From: Ariolimax columbianus
Taxonomy: Eukaryota; Mollusca; Gastropoda; Stylommatophora; Arionidae
Assembly: GCA_036924085.1 (NCBI GenBank)
Contig: JAVGWX010000002.1
Location: forward strand, 154,220,571-154,284,570
DNA length: 64,000 nt
Direction: 5' to 3'
Below, one piece after another: positions 11,196-20,888 of the stretch (the first letter of the stretch is position 1; each line of letters begins with the position of its first letter). Both the position numbers and the translations under genes were made by a program. The notes under the pieces are model-generated. The model was not told the DNA's origin. It did no database searches and saw only the letters and a program-made list of their open reading frames with translations.

Positions 11196-11321
11196 GATAC
11201 TTCAGGATGGTTGGTAGTTAGTCTCAAATTTCCTGGTTCCGGCGTAAAGCTATTTATATAACAGTATTTCCCAACGTGTTTTGACTCGCGACCCCTTTTT
11301 ACAATAGCCATATCACCCACG

Positions 11322-11339
11322 ACACCCCCCCCCCCCCCC
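11322..11339. repeat. Poly(C) run
   Basis: A homopolymer of C, possibly of variable length or assembly-sensitive, precedes the 24-bp array. Confidence 0.9.
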
Positions 11340-11477
11340 AACATACAACACTACAGCTTGACTTGTCAGTACATAATTAGAACTTGGTATGTTGATCTGG
11401 GCAAGCGGGTCCACGGCCAGATGTGTGTTACAGCTTGTGTCATCTTCTACGTTGGAATATCGACTCTCACAGATATG

Positions 11478-11890
11478 TGTATGGGAGTATCCCACAAGAT
11501 AAGAATGGGAGTATCCCACAAGATAAAAATGGGAGTATCCACAAAAAAAGAATGGGAGTATGCCACAAGATAAGAATGGGAGTATCCCACAAGATAAAAA
11601 TGGGAGTATCCCACAAGATAAGAATGGGAGTATCCCAAAAGATAAAAATGGGAGTATCCCACAAGATAAGAATGGGAGTATCCCACAAGATAAAAATGGG
11701 AGTCTTCCATAAGATAAGAATGGGAGTATCCAACAAAACAAAAATTGGAGTATCCCACAAGATAAGAATGGGAGTATCCCAAAAGACAAGAATTTGAGTA
11801 TCTCAAAAGACAAGAATGGGAGTATCCTACGACGAGAATTGGAGTATTCCAAATGACAAGAATCGGAGTATCCCAACAGACAAGAATGGT
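11478..11890. repeat. 24-bp tandem array
   Basis: About seventeen copies of gggagtatcccacaagataa... (24 bp, eight codons). Frames stay open on both strands, giving MGVSHKIR cycles on plus and SYLVGYSH-type cycles on minus. These are repeat artefacts. Confidence 0.95.
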
Positions 11891-12194
11891 GACACTTGGA
11901 TATAACTGATGCTTAACACACCAGAACTGAGGCAAACATTTCTCATAAAACAAAAACGTGCAGAGGTTTCGTTCCCCAGAACCAAGAATTCATCCTGTAC
12001 TTCAATTTACACTCGTGGGATCAGATTGAGTAAGAAATTAATGCACGTTACTTGTGCACTTTTACATGTTGAATTCAATACGTTTTCGACATGTCTCTGT
12101 TATTCTTGGTTTTCTTGCTACAGCATGTGTGCCTAGCAATAATAATTTGTTTCAACAAGAATGATCGATTATCAAACCCCTTTAATCCGCAGAA

Positions 12195-12275
12195 AAGCTG
12201 ACACTGATTAATAGGTAAAATGGCCGATAAAACCGATTATTAATTATATGCCGATTAATCGGTGCAACCCTATTA
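12195..12275 (-). mobile_element. Possible hAT-type terminal sequence
   Basis: The minus strand reads AGGGTTGCACCGATTAATCG followed by copies of ATCGG. This resembles the terminal inverted repeats of some hAT elements (CAGGGTTGCACCGAT...). No partner end or transposase was found next to it. The assignment is from memory of TIR consensus sequences. Confidence 0.4.
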
Positions 12276-12399
12276 CACATATACACCCATACACACATAC
12301 GCAAACGATTTGCTGACCGAAAGCCGCAAATATTGCAGCTCAGCCTTAAGAAACAAAATCAATCTGTATTACGGAGGAAATGGGTTGGGTTTTTTTTTA

Positions 12400-13582
12400 A
12401 TTGGAGGGATTAAAAGTGGATAAATATCCAGGTCGAGATGGTATCCATCTCAAACTGCTATTTGAAATTATAGACCAAGTTGCAAAACCGTTGGTTATAT
12501 TATGTTCTCAATCACTTGCAAAGGGTATTGGAAAGATGCAGGAGTGATCCCCTTATTCAAAAAGGACAAAAAAATCAGATCCAGCAAATTATAGACATGT
12601 GAGTTTAACAAGCATAGTCTGTAAATTGTTAGAATCAATAATCAAAGAAAACATTGTAATGCATCTAATCAGAAATAGTCAGCATGTGTTTACTAGAGGG
12701 AGATCGTGTTTAACAAATATATTAGAATTCATGGAGGAGGTTACTAAAATGATAGATCAGGGGGAACCAGTGGATGTTATTTATCTAGATTTTACAAAGG
12801 CTTTTGATAGAGTACCTCATCGAAGAATATTTAAAAAGTTAAAATCACATGGAATAGGTGGGGAAGTTGCCGAATGGATTGAAAGTTGGTTAACAGGAAT
12901 AAGACAGAGAGTGGGCATAAATAAGGAGTACACTGAGTGGTGTGAAGTAAAAAGTAGAGTGCCACAGGGCTTGGCTTTGAGAGCAATTTTATTCTTGATA
13001 TATATAAAAACTATTTGGAAATTGATATAGGATCCAATATTGAAAAATTTGCGGACGACACAAAACTATGCAGGATGCGTCATCTGTAGCAGAAGTGTAT
13101 ATATTGAGGTCGGATTTAGATAAAATTCAAGACTGGTTTGTGAGATGGCAAATGGAGCAAATTTAGATAAATGTACAGTCGTCCACATGGGTAGAACCAA
13201 TATGGAACATAATTATAGAATGTGCGAGAACAATATAAGAATGATAGATAAGGAAAGGGACCTAGTGGTTGTAATAGAGCAAACAGGTAAAGTGAGTGAG
13301 CAAGTCCACGTAGCAGTGAATAAGGCAAATGCAATGTTAGGTATGATAAAACGAAATATTAAACATAGGAGTAAGGAAGTGATAGTCAAACTGTATAAAG
13401 TATGGTTAGATATAGATTGGAGTACTGTGTACAGGTGTGGAGTCCTTGTCACCGAGGATATATAAACATGCTGGAAAGAATACAGAGAAAAGTGACAAAA
13501 CTGATAGTGGGATTCCAGAATTACAGTTATGAGGAAAGACTCAGAAAAACTGGCTTACAGTGTCTAGAAAAGAGAAGAATTT
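12400..13582 (+). mobile_element. CR1-clade LINE, RT region (5' part of a split copy)
   Basis: The plus strand carries a decayed CR1 ORF2 in several frames: KYPGRDGIHLKLL near 12420; WKDAGVIPLFKK near 12530; SLTSIVCKLLESII near 12602-12645; VIYLDFTKAFDRVPH near 12775-12822; VPQGLALRAILF (degraded VPQGSVLGPLLF) near 12960; FADDTKLCRM near 13050; NLDKCTVVHMGR near 13160; and LEYCVQVWSP...YEERLRKTGLQCLEKRR to 13578. Endonuclease and ORF1 are missing (5' truncated). The element stops at 13582 and resumes at 20889 with the last 130 bp repeated, because a 7.3-kb insertion split it. Confidence 0.9.
13453..13582. repeat. 130-bp target-site duplication, left copy
   Basis: CR1 sequence identical base for base to 20889-21018. 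The two copies bracket the insertion 13583-20888. Confidence 0.95.
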
Positions 13583-13609
13583 CTTCTTCTTCTTCTTCTG
13601 CGTACACAG

Positions 13610-14518
13610 TCAGACAGTAACCATTATTTTTTCGAAAAAAGCGGCGGTCATCCTGAGACTCTCGCCACTACCATAGAGCTTGTCTTGCAGTTCCACTGGC
13701 AATGGCCACATCTGCTCTCTCTGATCCTCGTATGTCGGGCAGTTCTGCAGCAGATGTTCAGTGGTCATTTTACCAGTACCGCACGGGCATTCGTCGGTAC
13801 ACCCTATCTTCAATTTGTTGAAGAGGTGGTACCTCAGTCTGTTGTGGCCAGTGCGAAGTCTGAAGACAACGACCTGCTCTCTTCGGTTCAACTGGTAATA
13901 GGCATCGTTTTTGGTGTAACCAGTATGTTCGGTTTCCCATTTGGACATGTACCTGGCTTTGATAAGCCGTTTTGACTCTTCGTACGTCATACTAGTATCT
14001 ATTTGTGGTAGCCTTGCACCTTCTTTTGCCAGTCTGTCTGCCTCCTCGTTGCCTTGGATGTTGCAGTGTGACGGAACCCACTGTACCACTACCCTTTTTG
14101 GTGCGGACTGTTGGCACAGTTTGCAGAGTGCTGCTCTTAAGTCATTAAGCTCAGTGTTTTTCTGGCTTTTTAGCGCTGTGACTACTTCGAGAGCATCTGT
14201 CAGCAGGACTATGTGGCTCTCATTTTCACTGTGTGTTGCCATTTCTTCCACTGCCGCCCTCAGTGCCTCTGCCTCTGCTCTGAAATTGCTCGTGTACTTA
14301 CCAGTAGCGAATGACAGTGTTATTTTTCTGCCATTTGGTAGGTTCAGGAATGCTCCTGCCCCTCCGTTCTGTGTAGTGTTTGTTACAGAACCGTCGGTGT
14401 ATGCATGGGTCCAGTCCATGCTTGGGTAGCTTTTCGTTATGAAGCTTAGGGTAGTGTCTCTCCTTTCTTTTTCGGTCTGGCAGTTTTTGTTTGCAATACC
14501 TGGTATATTTTCTACCAC
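13610..14518 (-). CDS. I-group LINE polyprotein, RNase H and C-terminal part
   Basis: 302 residues from the first methionine. The RNase H type 1 fold is recognisable: HAYTDGSV (first catalytic Asp, about residue 41), RAEAEALRAA (Glu, about 83), LLTDALEV (Asp, about 106) and WVPSHCNIQGNEEADRLAK (His and last Asp, about 147-165). Near the C-terminus a CPCGTGKMTTEHLLQNC cluster (about 244-260) resembles the Cys/His motif at the end of I-group LINE proteins. It lies in exactly the same frame as the upstream 992-codon ORF. The two are separated only by one TGA at 14542-14540 and seven codons, so this is probably the end of a single polyprotein of about 1300 residues rather than a separate gene. 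RNase H removes RNA from the RNA-DNA hybrid during retrotransposition. Confidence 0.85.
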   Translation of the reverse strand: MVENIPGIANKNCQTEKERRDTTLSFITKSYPSMDWTHAYTDGSVTNTTQNGGAGAFLNLPNGRKITLSFATGKYTSNFRAEAEALRAAVEEMATHSENESHIVLLTDALEVVTALKSQKNTELNDLRAALCKLCQQSAPKRVVVQWVPSHCNIQGNEEADRLAKEGARLPQIDTSMTYEESKRLIKARYMSKWETEHTGYTKNDAYYQLNRREQVVVFRLRTGHNRLRYHLFNKLKIGCTDECPCGTGKMTTEHLLQNCPTYEDQREQMWPLPVELQDKLYGSGESLRMTAAFFEKIMVTV

Positions 14519-14539
14519 CTCTGGAAATATATCCTGCCT

Positions 14540-17518
14540 TCAAGTAGGTTTTCGTACAGTATTGATGGGTTTTGGTGTTGTTAGTGCGTTTATGGGATCT
14601 TCGTGCATCTTTGCTTTGGCTATTTCTGCAAAGTTTCTCCGCTTTAGTTTCCCAGTTCCCAGATTGTTTAGCCTCTGGTACATTGGATGGTCCGTCAGTC
14701 TTCGGAGTTTCTCTGACTGCAGCTGGGCTCTGCAGTCTCTTCTATCGGTCATGGATTGCAGTTTTGTAATCTTTTCAAGTTCTACAATTGGCGTTGACTT
14801 CATACCACCTGTTATGATTCTCATGGCTTGGTTTTGAAGTTTGTTAACTTTATCGAAGTTCGCCTTCGCTGCTGTTGTCCATGCCGCGATGCCATACTCG
14901 AGAACTGGTCTCACTCTTCCAGTGTACAGTTTCTTTAGTATGCCTTCGTCTGCTCCCCAGCTTGTGCCAGCAAGTTTCCTCATGATCGCCATTCTTTCTC
15001 TGGCTTTCATTCGGTTTCTCTCAATCTGACTTTTCCATGTCATGCGCCGATCAAATGTGACTCCCAGATAGGTTGGGTTGTCGTTTGGCTGCAGGATTTT
15101 GCCATTTAGGCTTAGTTTGGTACTTTGGGGTTTTAATGAGAGCGAGAATATTGTGCACGTGGTTTTCTCCTCGTTTATTTTGACCAGCCATGAGTTCGCC
15201 CACTCTTCCAGCGATGTTAGGGCCGTTTGCATCCGATTTCTTGCTATGGTGAGATTCTTTTCAGAGGTCCACATAGCCAGATCGTCTGCAAACATTGAGC
15301 TATGGACTCTTCTTGGTATATTCTCTGTAATATCGTTTATATATACCAGGAAGAGTGTGGGTGACAGTACTCCCCCTTGGGGTACTCCCTGCTCGAGTGT
15401 CACCTTTTTGCTCATCTGCCCTTGTACTTGGACTCTGGCCGTTCTTTGTTTGAGGTAGTGGTTGATCCACTTGTACATCTTCCCACAAACATCACTTCTT
15501 CTTAGCTTGACTCTAAGTCCATCCTTCCAGACTTTGTCAAATGCCTTTTCCAGATCCACCCAAACAGCTACTGTGTGTTTCTGTGCCTGGTAGGCATCTT
15601 CTATCTCTTGGGCTATGAGGATGACCTGGTCCTCAGTGGATCTGTGCTGTCTAAAGCCGGCTTGCTGTGGAATTAGTATTCGTTTTTCTTCCAGATGCCA
15701 CATCAGTCTGGTGTTTATCATCCGTTCCATCAGCTTGCCGACACAGCTCAGTAGGCTTATGGGCCTGTATCCATTCGGATCTGTTTTGTCCTTTCCTGTT
15801 TTTGGTACTGGTACCAGTATTGCATCTTTCCATGCCTGGGGTACAATACCCCTTTTCCAGCTTTGGTTCAGGACTGATAGTAGTTTTTTCTTCGCTGTTT
15901 GGCCCAGCCCCATCAGCATTTCGTTTGTTATCCCGTCTTTTCCGGGAGATTTCCTTCTCTTTAGTGTTCTCATAGCCTCTTCCATTTCGCGCATTGTTAG
16001 TTTGGCCATCATGTGCTCTTCAGGAGCCGTATTTATGTTTTCGTGCCCCTTTAGCTCTTCGCTAATGTCTGTATGCTTATCTGCAGGGACCTCGATGTGG
16101 TTTGCTCTGGCATAGTGATCGACAAAGGCGTTTGCGGCTTTCTTACCTGTGATCAAGTTCTCGCCTTGCTTGATAGTAATTTGTTTATTTGACGGGGTTT
16201 CGTCGTTCATGGCTCTGACTAGCTTCCATAGCTTGTTCCCTTCTTTGTCCAGGTTTAAACTTTCCGTTTTATTTTTCCAACTTTCTCTTGCTGTTTGCTT
16301 GAGAGTGTGTTTGTACTTCGCCGCGGCGGCTTTGAGGGCGATGTTTGCCTCCACGGATTTTTCTCGTTCTGCCATGTTCCTAGCATTTGTTACTGCATCT
16401 TCCACTTTCTGTAACTCATCATTCCAGTAGGGCTTATAGTTTTTCCTAGCTCCTCTTGGGATGGTTTCAGTGGCGGCTTGCATTATTGCCTTGCTTAGGC
16501 TCTCTACCATGGGCTTCATTTTGGTGTTTCGTGTGTTGATGGTTTCACACAGCCCATCTGTCAGGATTGCAAATCTGTCCCAGTCGGCTCGTTTGTAATT
16601 CCAACGTGGGAGCGGTTTTGTTTCCTGTGGGCCTACTTCCATGTCAATGGTTAGCCTGATCGGCCTGTGGTCGCTACCTGCCAGTTGGTTTAGCACCTGG
16701 CGGTCTATTTTATAGTGTATGTCCTGTGTGGAGAAGGCCAAATCTGGAGTCGAGGTGGTATGCCATGTTCTTGAATAGAAGCTAGGGCTATCCTCCGGCC
16801 TATTGATTAGGGAGAGATTTGCATCTATCTCCCAATCTTCCACTTCGTCACCTCTGCTGTCTGTGTCAGAGTATCCCCATCTCTCCGAGTGGCTGTTGAA
16901 ATCTCCAACCACTATGCAGTTGGAGTCTCTGACCTCCATACTCGAGAGCGATAGGTCTCTGTTTGGTGGTCCGTACAGATTGAAAATGCGGAGCTTCGTC
17001 TCTTGAGCCATTATGTCAACTCCTACAATTTCTGCTTGTCCGGTGTGATTGACAGGTACCGCGCTACTCGGTATGCTGTTTCTGGTCAGTATCAGGACCC
17101 CTCCTTTGTGGCCTTCTCTATCTAGACGGAAAGTCTGGTATCCTCTGATTGAGAATTTATGGTTATTGTTGAGGTGCGTTTCCTGGATACATGCCACGTC
17201 AATCTTACCTTCATGCAGGTGATGTGTTAGGGAAAGTTTTTTGTTAATCACTCCCTCCGCATTCCACTGTAATATTCTGAGGGTCTTGAAGTTTTGGCCA
17301 ATAGTCGTTTCCCCATAGCCATGTGCCTTGACTCCACGACACATGGGTGGGTGACCACCAGTAGTCAAGGGTGGGCCCCTTCGAGGCGTGGGGCCCGGCG
17401 CTATCGCTGCCTGGCGGGTCTCCTCAGGATGAGCGCCATACGTTTTTCGAATAGGTTGTGCTGCCATCATACTGTGATTTACGTTGCACTGTTTTGTTAG
17501 GCTTGCGGCCCCGTGCAT
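14540..17518 (-). CDS. I-group LINE polyprotein, endonuclease and reverse transcriptase
   Basis: 992 residues, intact. The apurinic-like endonuclease domain runs from about residue 80 to 290: RILQWNAEG (81), IQETH (111), VVGDFNSHSERWG (203) and GSDHRPIRL (281). The reverse transcriptase follows: KSPGKDGI (523), YRPISLLSCVGKLMERM (584), WVDLEKAFDKVW (653), QGVPQGGVLSPTLF (710), the catalytic FADD (743-746) and YLGVTFD further on. The upstream frame is closed by a TGA nine bases before ATG 17518, which supports that start. It nicks target DNA and copies the LINE RNA. Presence of APE, RT and RNase H places it in the I group (I/Nimb-like). No gag-like ORF1 or CCHC knuckles were found upstream. 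A single TGA ends it before the in-frame RNase H part. Confidence 0.92.
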   Translation of the reverse strand: MHGAASLTKQCNVNHSMMAAQPIRKTYGAHPEETRQAAIAPGPTPRRGPPLTTGGHPPMCRGVKAHGYGETTIGQNFKTLRILQWNAEGVINKKLSLTHHLHEGKIDVACIQETHLNNNHKFSIRGYQTFRLDREGHKGGVLILTRNSIPSSAVPVNHTGQAEIVGVDIMAQETKLRIFNLYGPPNRDLSLSSMEVRDSNCIVVGDFNSHSERWGYSDTDSRGDEVEDWEIDANLSLINRPEDSPSFYSRTWHTTSTPDLAFSTQDIHYKIDRQVLNQLAGSDHRPIRLTIDMEVGPQETKPLPRWNYKRADWDRFAILTDGLCETINTRNTKMKPMVESLSKAIMQAATETIPRGARKNYKPYWNDELQKVEDAVTNARNMAEREKSVEANIALKAAAAKYKHTLKQTARESWKNKTESLNLDKEGNKLWKLVRAMNDETPSNKQITIKQGENLITGKKAANAFVDHYARANHIEVPADKHTDISEELKGHENINTAPEEHMMAKLTMREMEEAMRTLKRRKSPGKDGITNEMLMGLGQTAKKKLLSVLNQSWKRGIVPQAWKDAILVPVPKTGKDKTDPNGYRPISLLSCVGKLMERMINTRLMWHLEEKRILIPQQAGFRQHRSTEDQVILIAQEIEDAYQAQKHTVAVWVDLEKAFDKVWKDGLRVKLRRSDVCGKMYKWINHYLKQRTARVQVQGQMSKKVTLEQGVPQGGVLSPTLFLVYINDITENIPRRVHSSMFADDLAMWTSEKNLTIARNRMQTALTSLEEWANSWLVKINEEKTTCTIFSLSLKPQSTKLSLNGKILQPNDNPTYLGVTFDRRMTWKSQIERNRMKARERMAIMRKLAGTSWGADEGILKKLYTGRVRPVLEYGIAAWTTAAKANFDKVNKLQNQAMRIITGGMKSTPIVELEKITKLQSMTDRRDCRAQLQSEKLRRLTDHPMYQRLNNLGTGKLKRRNFAEIAKAKMHEDPINALTTPKPINTVRKPT

Positions 17519-18470
17519 CCGATTTCAACAGGCGTTTCTGTAGGGATGCCCTCCTTAGCCTTTGGCTGTCCCCAGCCTATCTGCAAGGCAGCAGTTGTTT
17601 ACGATCAGAGTTTTCTCTCCTATGGAAGTTGTCTTACCAGACTATCGAGTCTTCACTACTCGTGTCTATAGGGTGCAATGATGGTATGTGATATATGAGA
17701 TGGACTGGTTTACCCGGAAGAGAGGCAGTCCAGTGTGTCTGTATCCCAGGATCGTCACGTCCTGCCAGAAACGTAGCATTTGCATGTGAGTGGGGTATCT
17801 CTTTTTCCCTTTATTTTCTTGGCTTCTATGCAGGGATGGTACGCCTAGCATTCCCCGCCACCTGGGGTGTTGACACAGTGGGGCAGGTGTGCAATGTCCG
17901 CTGGTCTGCATCTCTTCTGCGTCCAGCATGATAGTTATGGCTGATAACGTACAGAGGTAGATATCGTAACCGGAGTGCATTTAGCCAGAGGACAAGCCTG
18001 GTAATGTCACAGAGATGTTGATCGCCTGGTGTGCGGACAACTCTCATGGTCAGTGGTTGAGTCTTGACAGTTCACAGTGTGGTGGCTGCTCTACTGTTTT
18101 CGACACCCCGACCAGGTTCTAAGTCTTTGGTTGGTGTTTTTCGCACCCCATCGCCGTATAGGGTGAGTATCAAGCAGTTTTCCGCCCGCTTTGATTTGCG
18201 GGCGGCAAGGACCTCTTACTGTGGCTCTACCTGATAGGGCTGGGGCGCAAGCCCCAGGTCCCGAGCATGTAGGAGCCTCCCATTGCAGTGGTGCTGAGAT
18301 TTTGGGCGGGATTGCGGCTTTCAAGGGTTCGGCCGTAATCCCCCACATGGTAGCCTCGCGCCCTTGGCTTATCAGCCTGGTACGTGAACCAAAGTGTCTG
18401 CGGCTCCTCTCGATTTGAGCTGGTTTTCCGTAGCAACGCCTTGTCATTTGTAGGGTAAAACTGACCTGTC
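17519..18470 (-). other. LINE leader region, no ORF1 seen
   Basis: About 950 nt between the 18S-derived modules and the polyprotein ATG. Short frames (18447-18091, 18490-18227) show no gag or CCHC motif. It is less AT-rich than the surrounding DNA. It probably serves as 5' UTR and internal promoter, by analogy with other I-group LINEs, but nothing in the sequence proves this. Confidence 0.55.
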
Positions 18471-19072
18471 TTCAGATCTATTTCCAGCACCCGTTCACTA
18501 TTTGGTCAGACGAATTTATTGAGGGCTTTTGTTTGTCAATGACCAGGTATTTGAAATCTGCGGAGTTAAACACGATTTCCGTAGCGTTCTTTCATTTGAG
18601 CTGACTTGTCGTCCGTGAGTCTAATACCAGCGTACGTTCATTATTAGACCCAAACGGCAGTGCTCTCAATTAGTCAGTTGTTCTACAGTATTGGCGTGTT
18701 CAGTCAAATTAAGCCGCAGGTTCCACACCTGGTGGTGCCCTTCCGTCAATTCCCTTAGCGAGACAATCAAGTTTCTTAAAGGGTAGCCCCAAAGATTTTC
18801 GAGGGTCTAATTCCAGCACATGTTCTCTATTAGACCCCACTAAGGTGTACTTTTTGATAGTCATTCTGCAGTATTGGCGTGGTAAGTTAACTTAGGTCTC
18901 AGGCTCCACTCCTGATAGTGCTCTTCCGTCAATTCCTTTATCAAACACTGGATGCAGACAAAACCGAGCCACAGGGGACATAACCCCAGATTTCTGGGGG
19001 TCTAAGTCCAGCACCAGTTCCATATTAGACTCCAGAAGAGTGGTCTCGGCATGTCAATCATTTTAGTGTTGG
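18470..19072 (-). repeat. Tandem leader modules of 185-196 bp holding 18S pieces and hairpins
   Basis: On the minus strand a ~62-nt 18S segment (AAAGGAATTGACGG ... GACTCAACAC) is followed by GCCAATACTG-type sequence and then a hairpin whose arms are gggtctaa/ttagaccc. Extra 18S segments lie at about 18695-18756 and 18876-18938, besides the one in the 18S body (19073 to about 19135). Hairpin copies lie at about 18476-18513, 18617-18651, 18802-18837 and 18998-19033. The modules differ from one another at several positions, so they are older than the last insertion. Confidence 0.85.
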
Positions 19073-19096
19073 CCGTGTTGAGTCAAATTAAGCCGC

Positions 19097-19145
<49 letters not shown>

Positions 19146-20311
19146 TTTGCAACCATACTTCCCCCGGAACCCAAACACTTTGGTTTGCCGGAAGCTGCCC
19201 GCAGAGTCATCGAAGCAACTCCTGCGGATCGCTAGTCGGCATCGTTTATGGTCAGAACTACGACGGTATCTGATCGTCTTCGCGCCTCTGACTTTCGTTC
19301 TTGATTAATGAAAACATTCTTGACAAATGCTTTCGCAGTAGCTCGTCTTGCGGCGATCCAAGAATTTCACCTCTAACGCCGCAATACGAATGCCCCCGTT
19401 TGTCCCTGTTAATCATTACCTCCAGTTCCGAAAACCAACAAAATAGAACCGAGGTCCTATTCCATTATTCCATGCACCATTATTCAGGCAGCCGAGGCCT
19501 GCTTTGAACACTCTAATTTTTCAAAGTAAACGCGCCGGCCACCCAGGACGCTCAGCGAAGAGCACCCGTGGGAGAGAGCCGGCAGACGGTAGGGCAGGAG
19601 ACAACGGGCAGTGAACCGGCGCGAGCCGGACCGCCCGCCTGCGCCTGAGATCCAACTACGAGCTTTTTAACTGCAACAACTTTAATATACGCTATTGGAG
19701 CTGGAATTACCGCGGCTGCTGGCACCAGACTTGCCCTCCAATAGATCCTCGTTAAAGGGTTTAAAGTGTACTCATTCCAATTACGGGGCCTCGAAAGAGT
19801 CCCGTATTGTTATTTTTCGTCACTACCTCCCCGTGCCGGGAGTGGGTAAGTTGCGCGCCTGCTGCCTTCCTTGGATGTGGTAGCCGTTTCTCATGCTCCC
19901 TCTCCGGAATCGAACCCTGATTCCCCGTTACCCGTTACAAACATGGTAGGCATGTCACGTACCATCGACATTTGATAGGGCAGACATTTGAAAGATGCGT
20001 CGCCGGCACATGAGGCCATGCGATCAGCACAAAGTTATCCAGAGTCACCAGTGGGGACGCCGTAACCCCGCGAGGGGAAACGACGATTGGTTTTGAACTA
20101 ATAAAAGCGCTCTTTCCGCGAGGGTCGGAGCTTGGTAAGCATGTATTAGCTCTAGAATTGCCACAGTTATCCAAGTAGGATCGTGTCATCTAAGGAACCT
20201 CGACTGATTTAATGAGCCATTCGCGGTTTCACCGTGAGACAGTGTGAACTTAGACATGCATGGCTTAATCTTTGAGACAAGCATATGACTACTGGCAGGA
20301 TCAACCAGATA
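19073..20311 (-). rRNA. 18S rRNA, 5' 1239 nt (partial, retrotransposed)
   Basis: The minus strand starts at 20311 with the universal 18S 5' end (ATCTGGTTGATCCTGCCAG). It includes GGTAATTCCAGCTCCAATAG near 19700, GAAATTCTTGGATC near 19360, ATTAATCAAGAACGAAAG near 19300 and GGAATTGACGGAAGGG near 19125. It stops at 19073, immediately after GACTCAACACG, in a universally conserved block about two thirds along the gene. The 3' third of 18S, ITS, 5.8S and 28S are absent, so this cannot yield a functional small-subunit RNA. It is part of the LINE insertion. Some positions differ from conserved metazoan 18S (for example around 19950-20000), which may mean a diverged or pseudogene source copy. Confidence 0.93.
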
Positions 20312-20888
20312 TCTGTCGGAGACGTACGTACAGCACACACCGGTCGGCGGAGGAAGGGTGTGTAAAAAGCCTCGCTGGGACGACGGCCGCAGGGACCGAC
20401 TGACGGGACGGACGGACGGTTGTTCCACCCGTCCCTCACTCCGTCGACCTAGGACCGCCTGACAGGGGCCTCCCACACGCACCAGACGACCGACCGACCG
20501 GGCTCGCTCGAGGAGGGATGGCAGCGCTCTGTGCAGAACGGATCCCAACGACCTCGGCGACGAATTTCACTGGGACTAGAGACACAATTTGGCCTGCCCT
20601 TCTCCGTAGGGAGAGAACGCAGGGCCTCGAGGCAACGATTCCTGCTTTCCATTTGCCGGTCACAAGCTCTTTGCGAGAGTCGGACCACCAGCGAGACGTA
20701 CTGTCGAGCTCTGCTATAAGCCTTAGATAAATCACCAGGGACGGACCACGTTTCCTGATACGGACCAGACCAGCGCACCTCGGTGGATGAGCCGCTACAA
20801 CAAACCGCACCCAATTCGCTCTACGGGGAAAGGCAGGCGAGCGTTTTCCGCAAGCCCGCGCTATCGCTCCGCCTGGCGGGAATGAGAT
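20312..20888 (-). other. 5' external transcribed spacer of rDNA (577 nt)
   Basis: GC-rich sequence directly upstream of the 18S 5' end, with the gtccgtccgtcccgtc-type simple motifs common in 5'ETS. It ends exactly where the 130-bp duplication begins (20889). If the insertion came from a full-length transcript, 20888 would be at or near the RNA polymerase I start site. This is inferred only from its position. Confidence 0.65.

Larger units (their letters stand above)
13583..20888 (-). mobile_element. Chimeric LINE-rDNA insertion (I-group LINE with 18S and 5'ETS leader)
   Basis: A 7306-bp insertion into a CR1 copy. Read on the minus strand the order is: rDNA 5' external transcribed spacer (20888-20312), 18S rRNA nt 1-1239 (20311-19073), a leader with extra 18S-containing modules (19072 to about 18470), a non-coding leader (to 17519), the APE-RT-RNase H ORF (17518-13610), and a short 3' UTR ending in a (GAA)n tail at the CR1 junction. 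The simple-repeat tail and flanking direct repeats are hallmarks of target-primed reverse transcription. The 130-bp duplication is perfect, so the insertion looks recent. All parts share one orientation, as expected if a single RNA that began in pre-rRNA was reverse transcribed. A template jump from LINE RNA to pre-rRNA is the main alternative. Confidence 0.85.

Noticed and set aside
19073..20311. A functional 18S rRNA gene
   Set aside because: It lacks the 3' third of 18S and all downstream rDNA, and is enclosed within a retrotransposed insertion.
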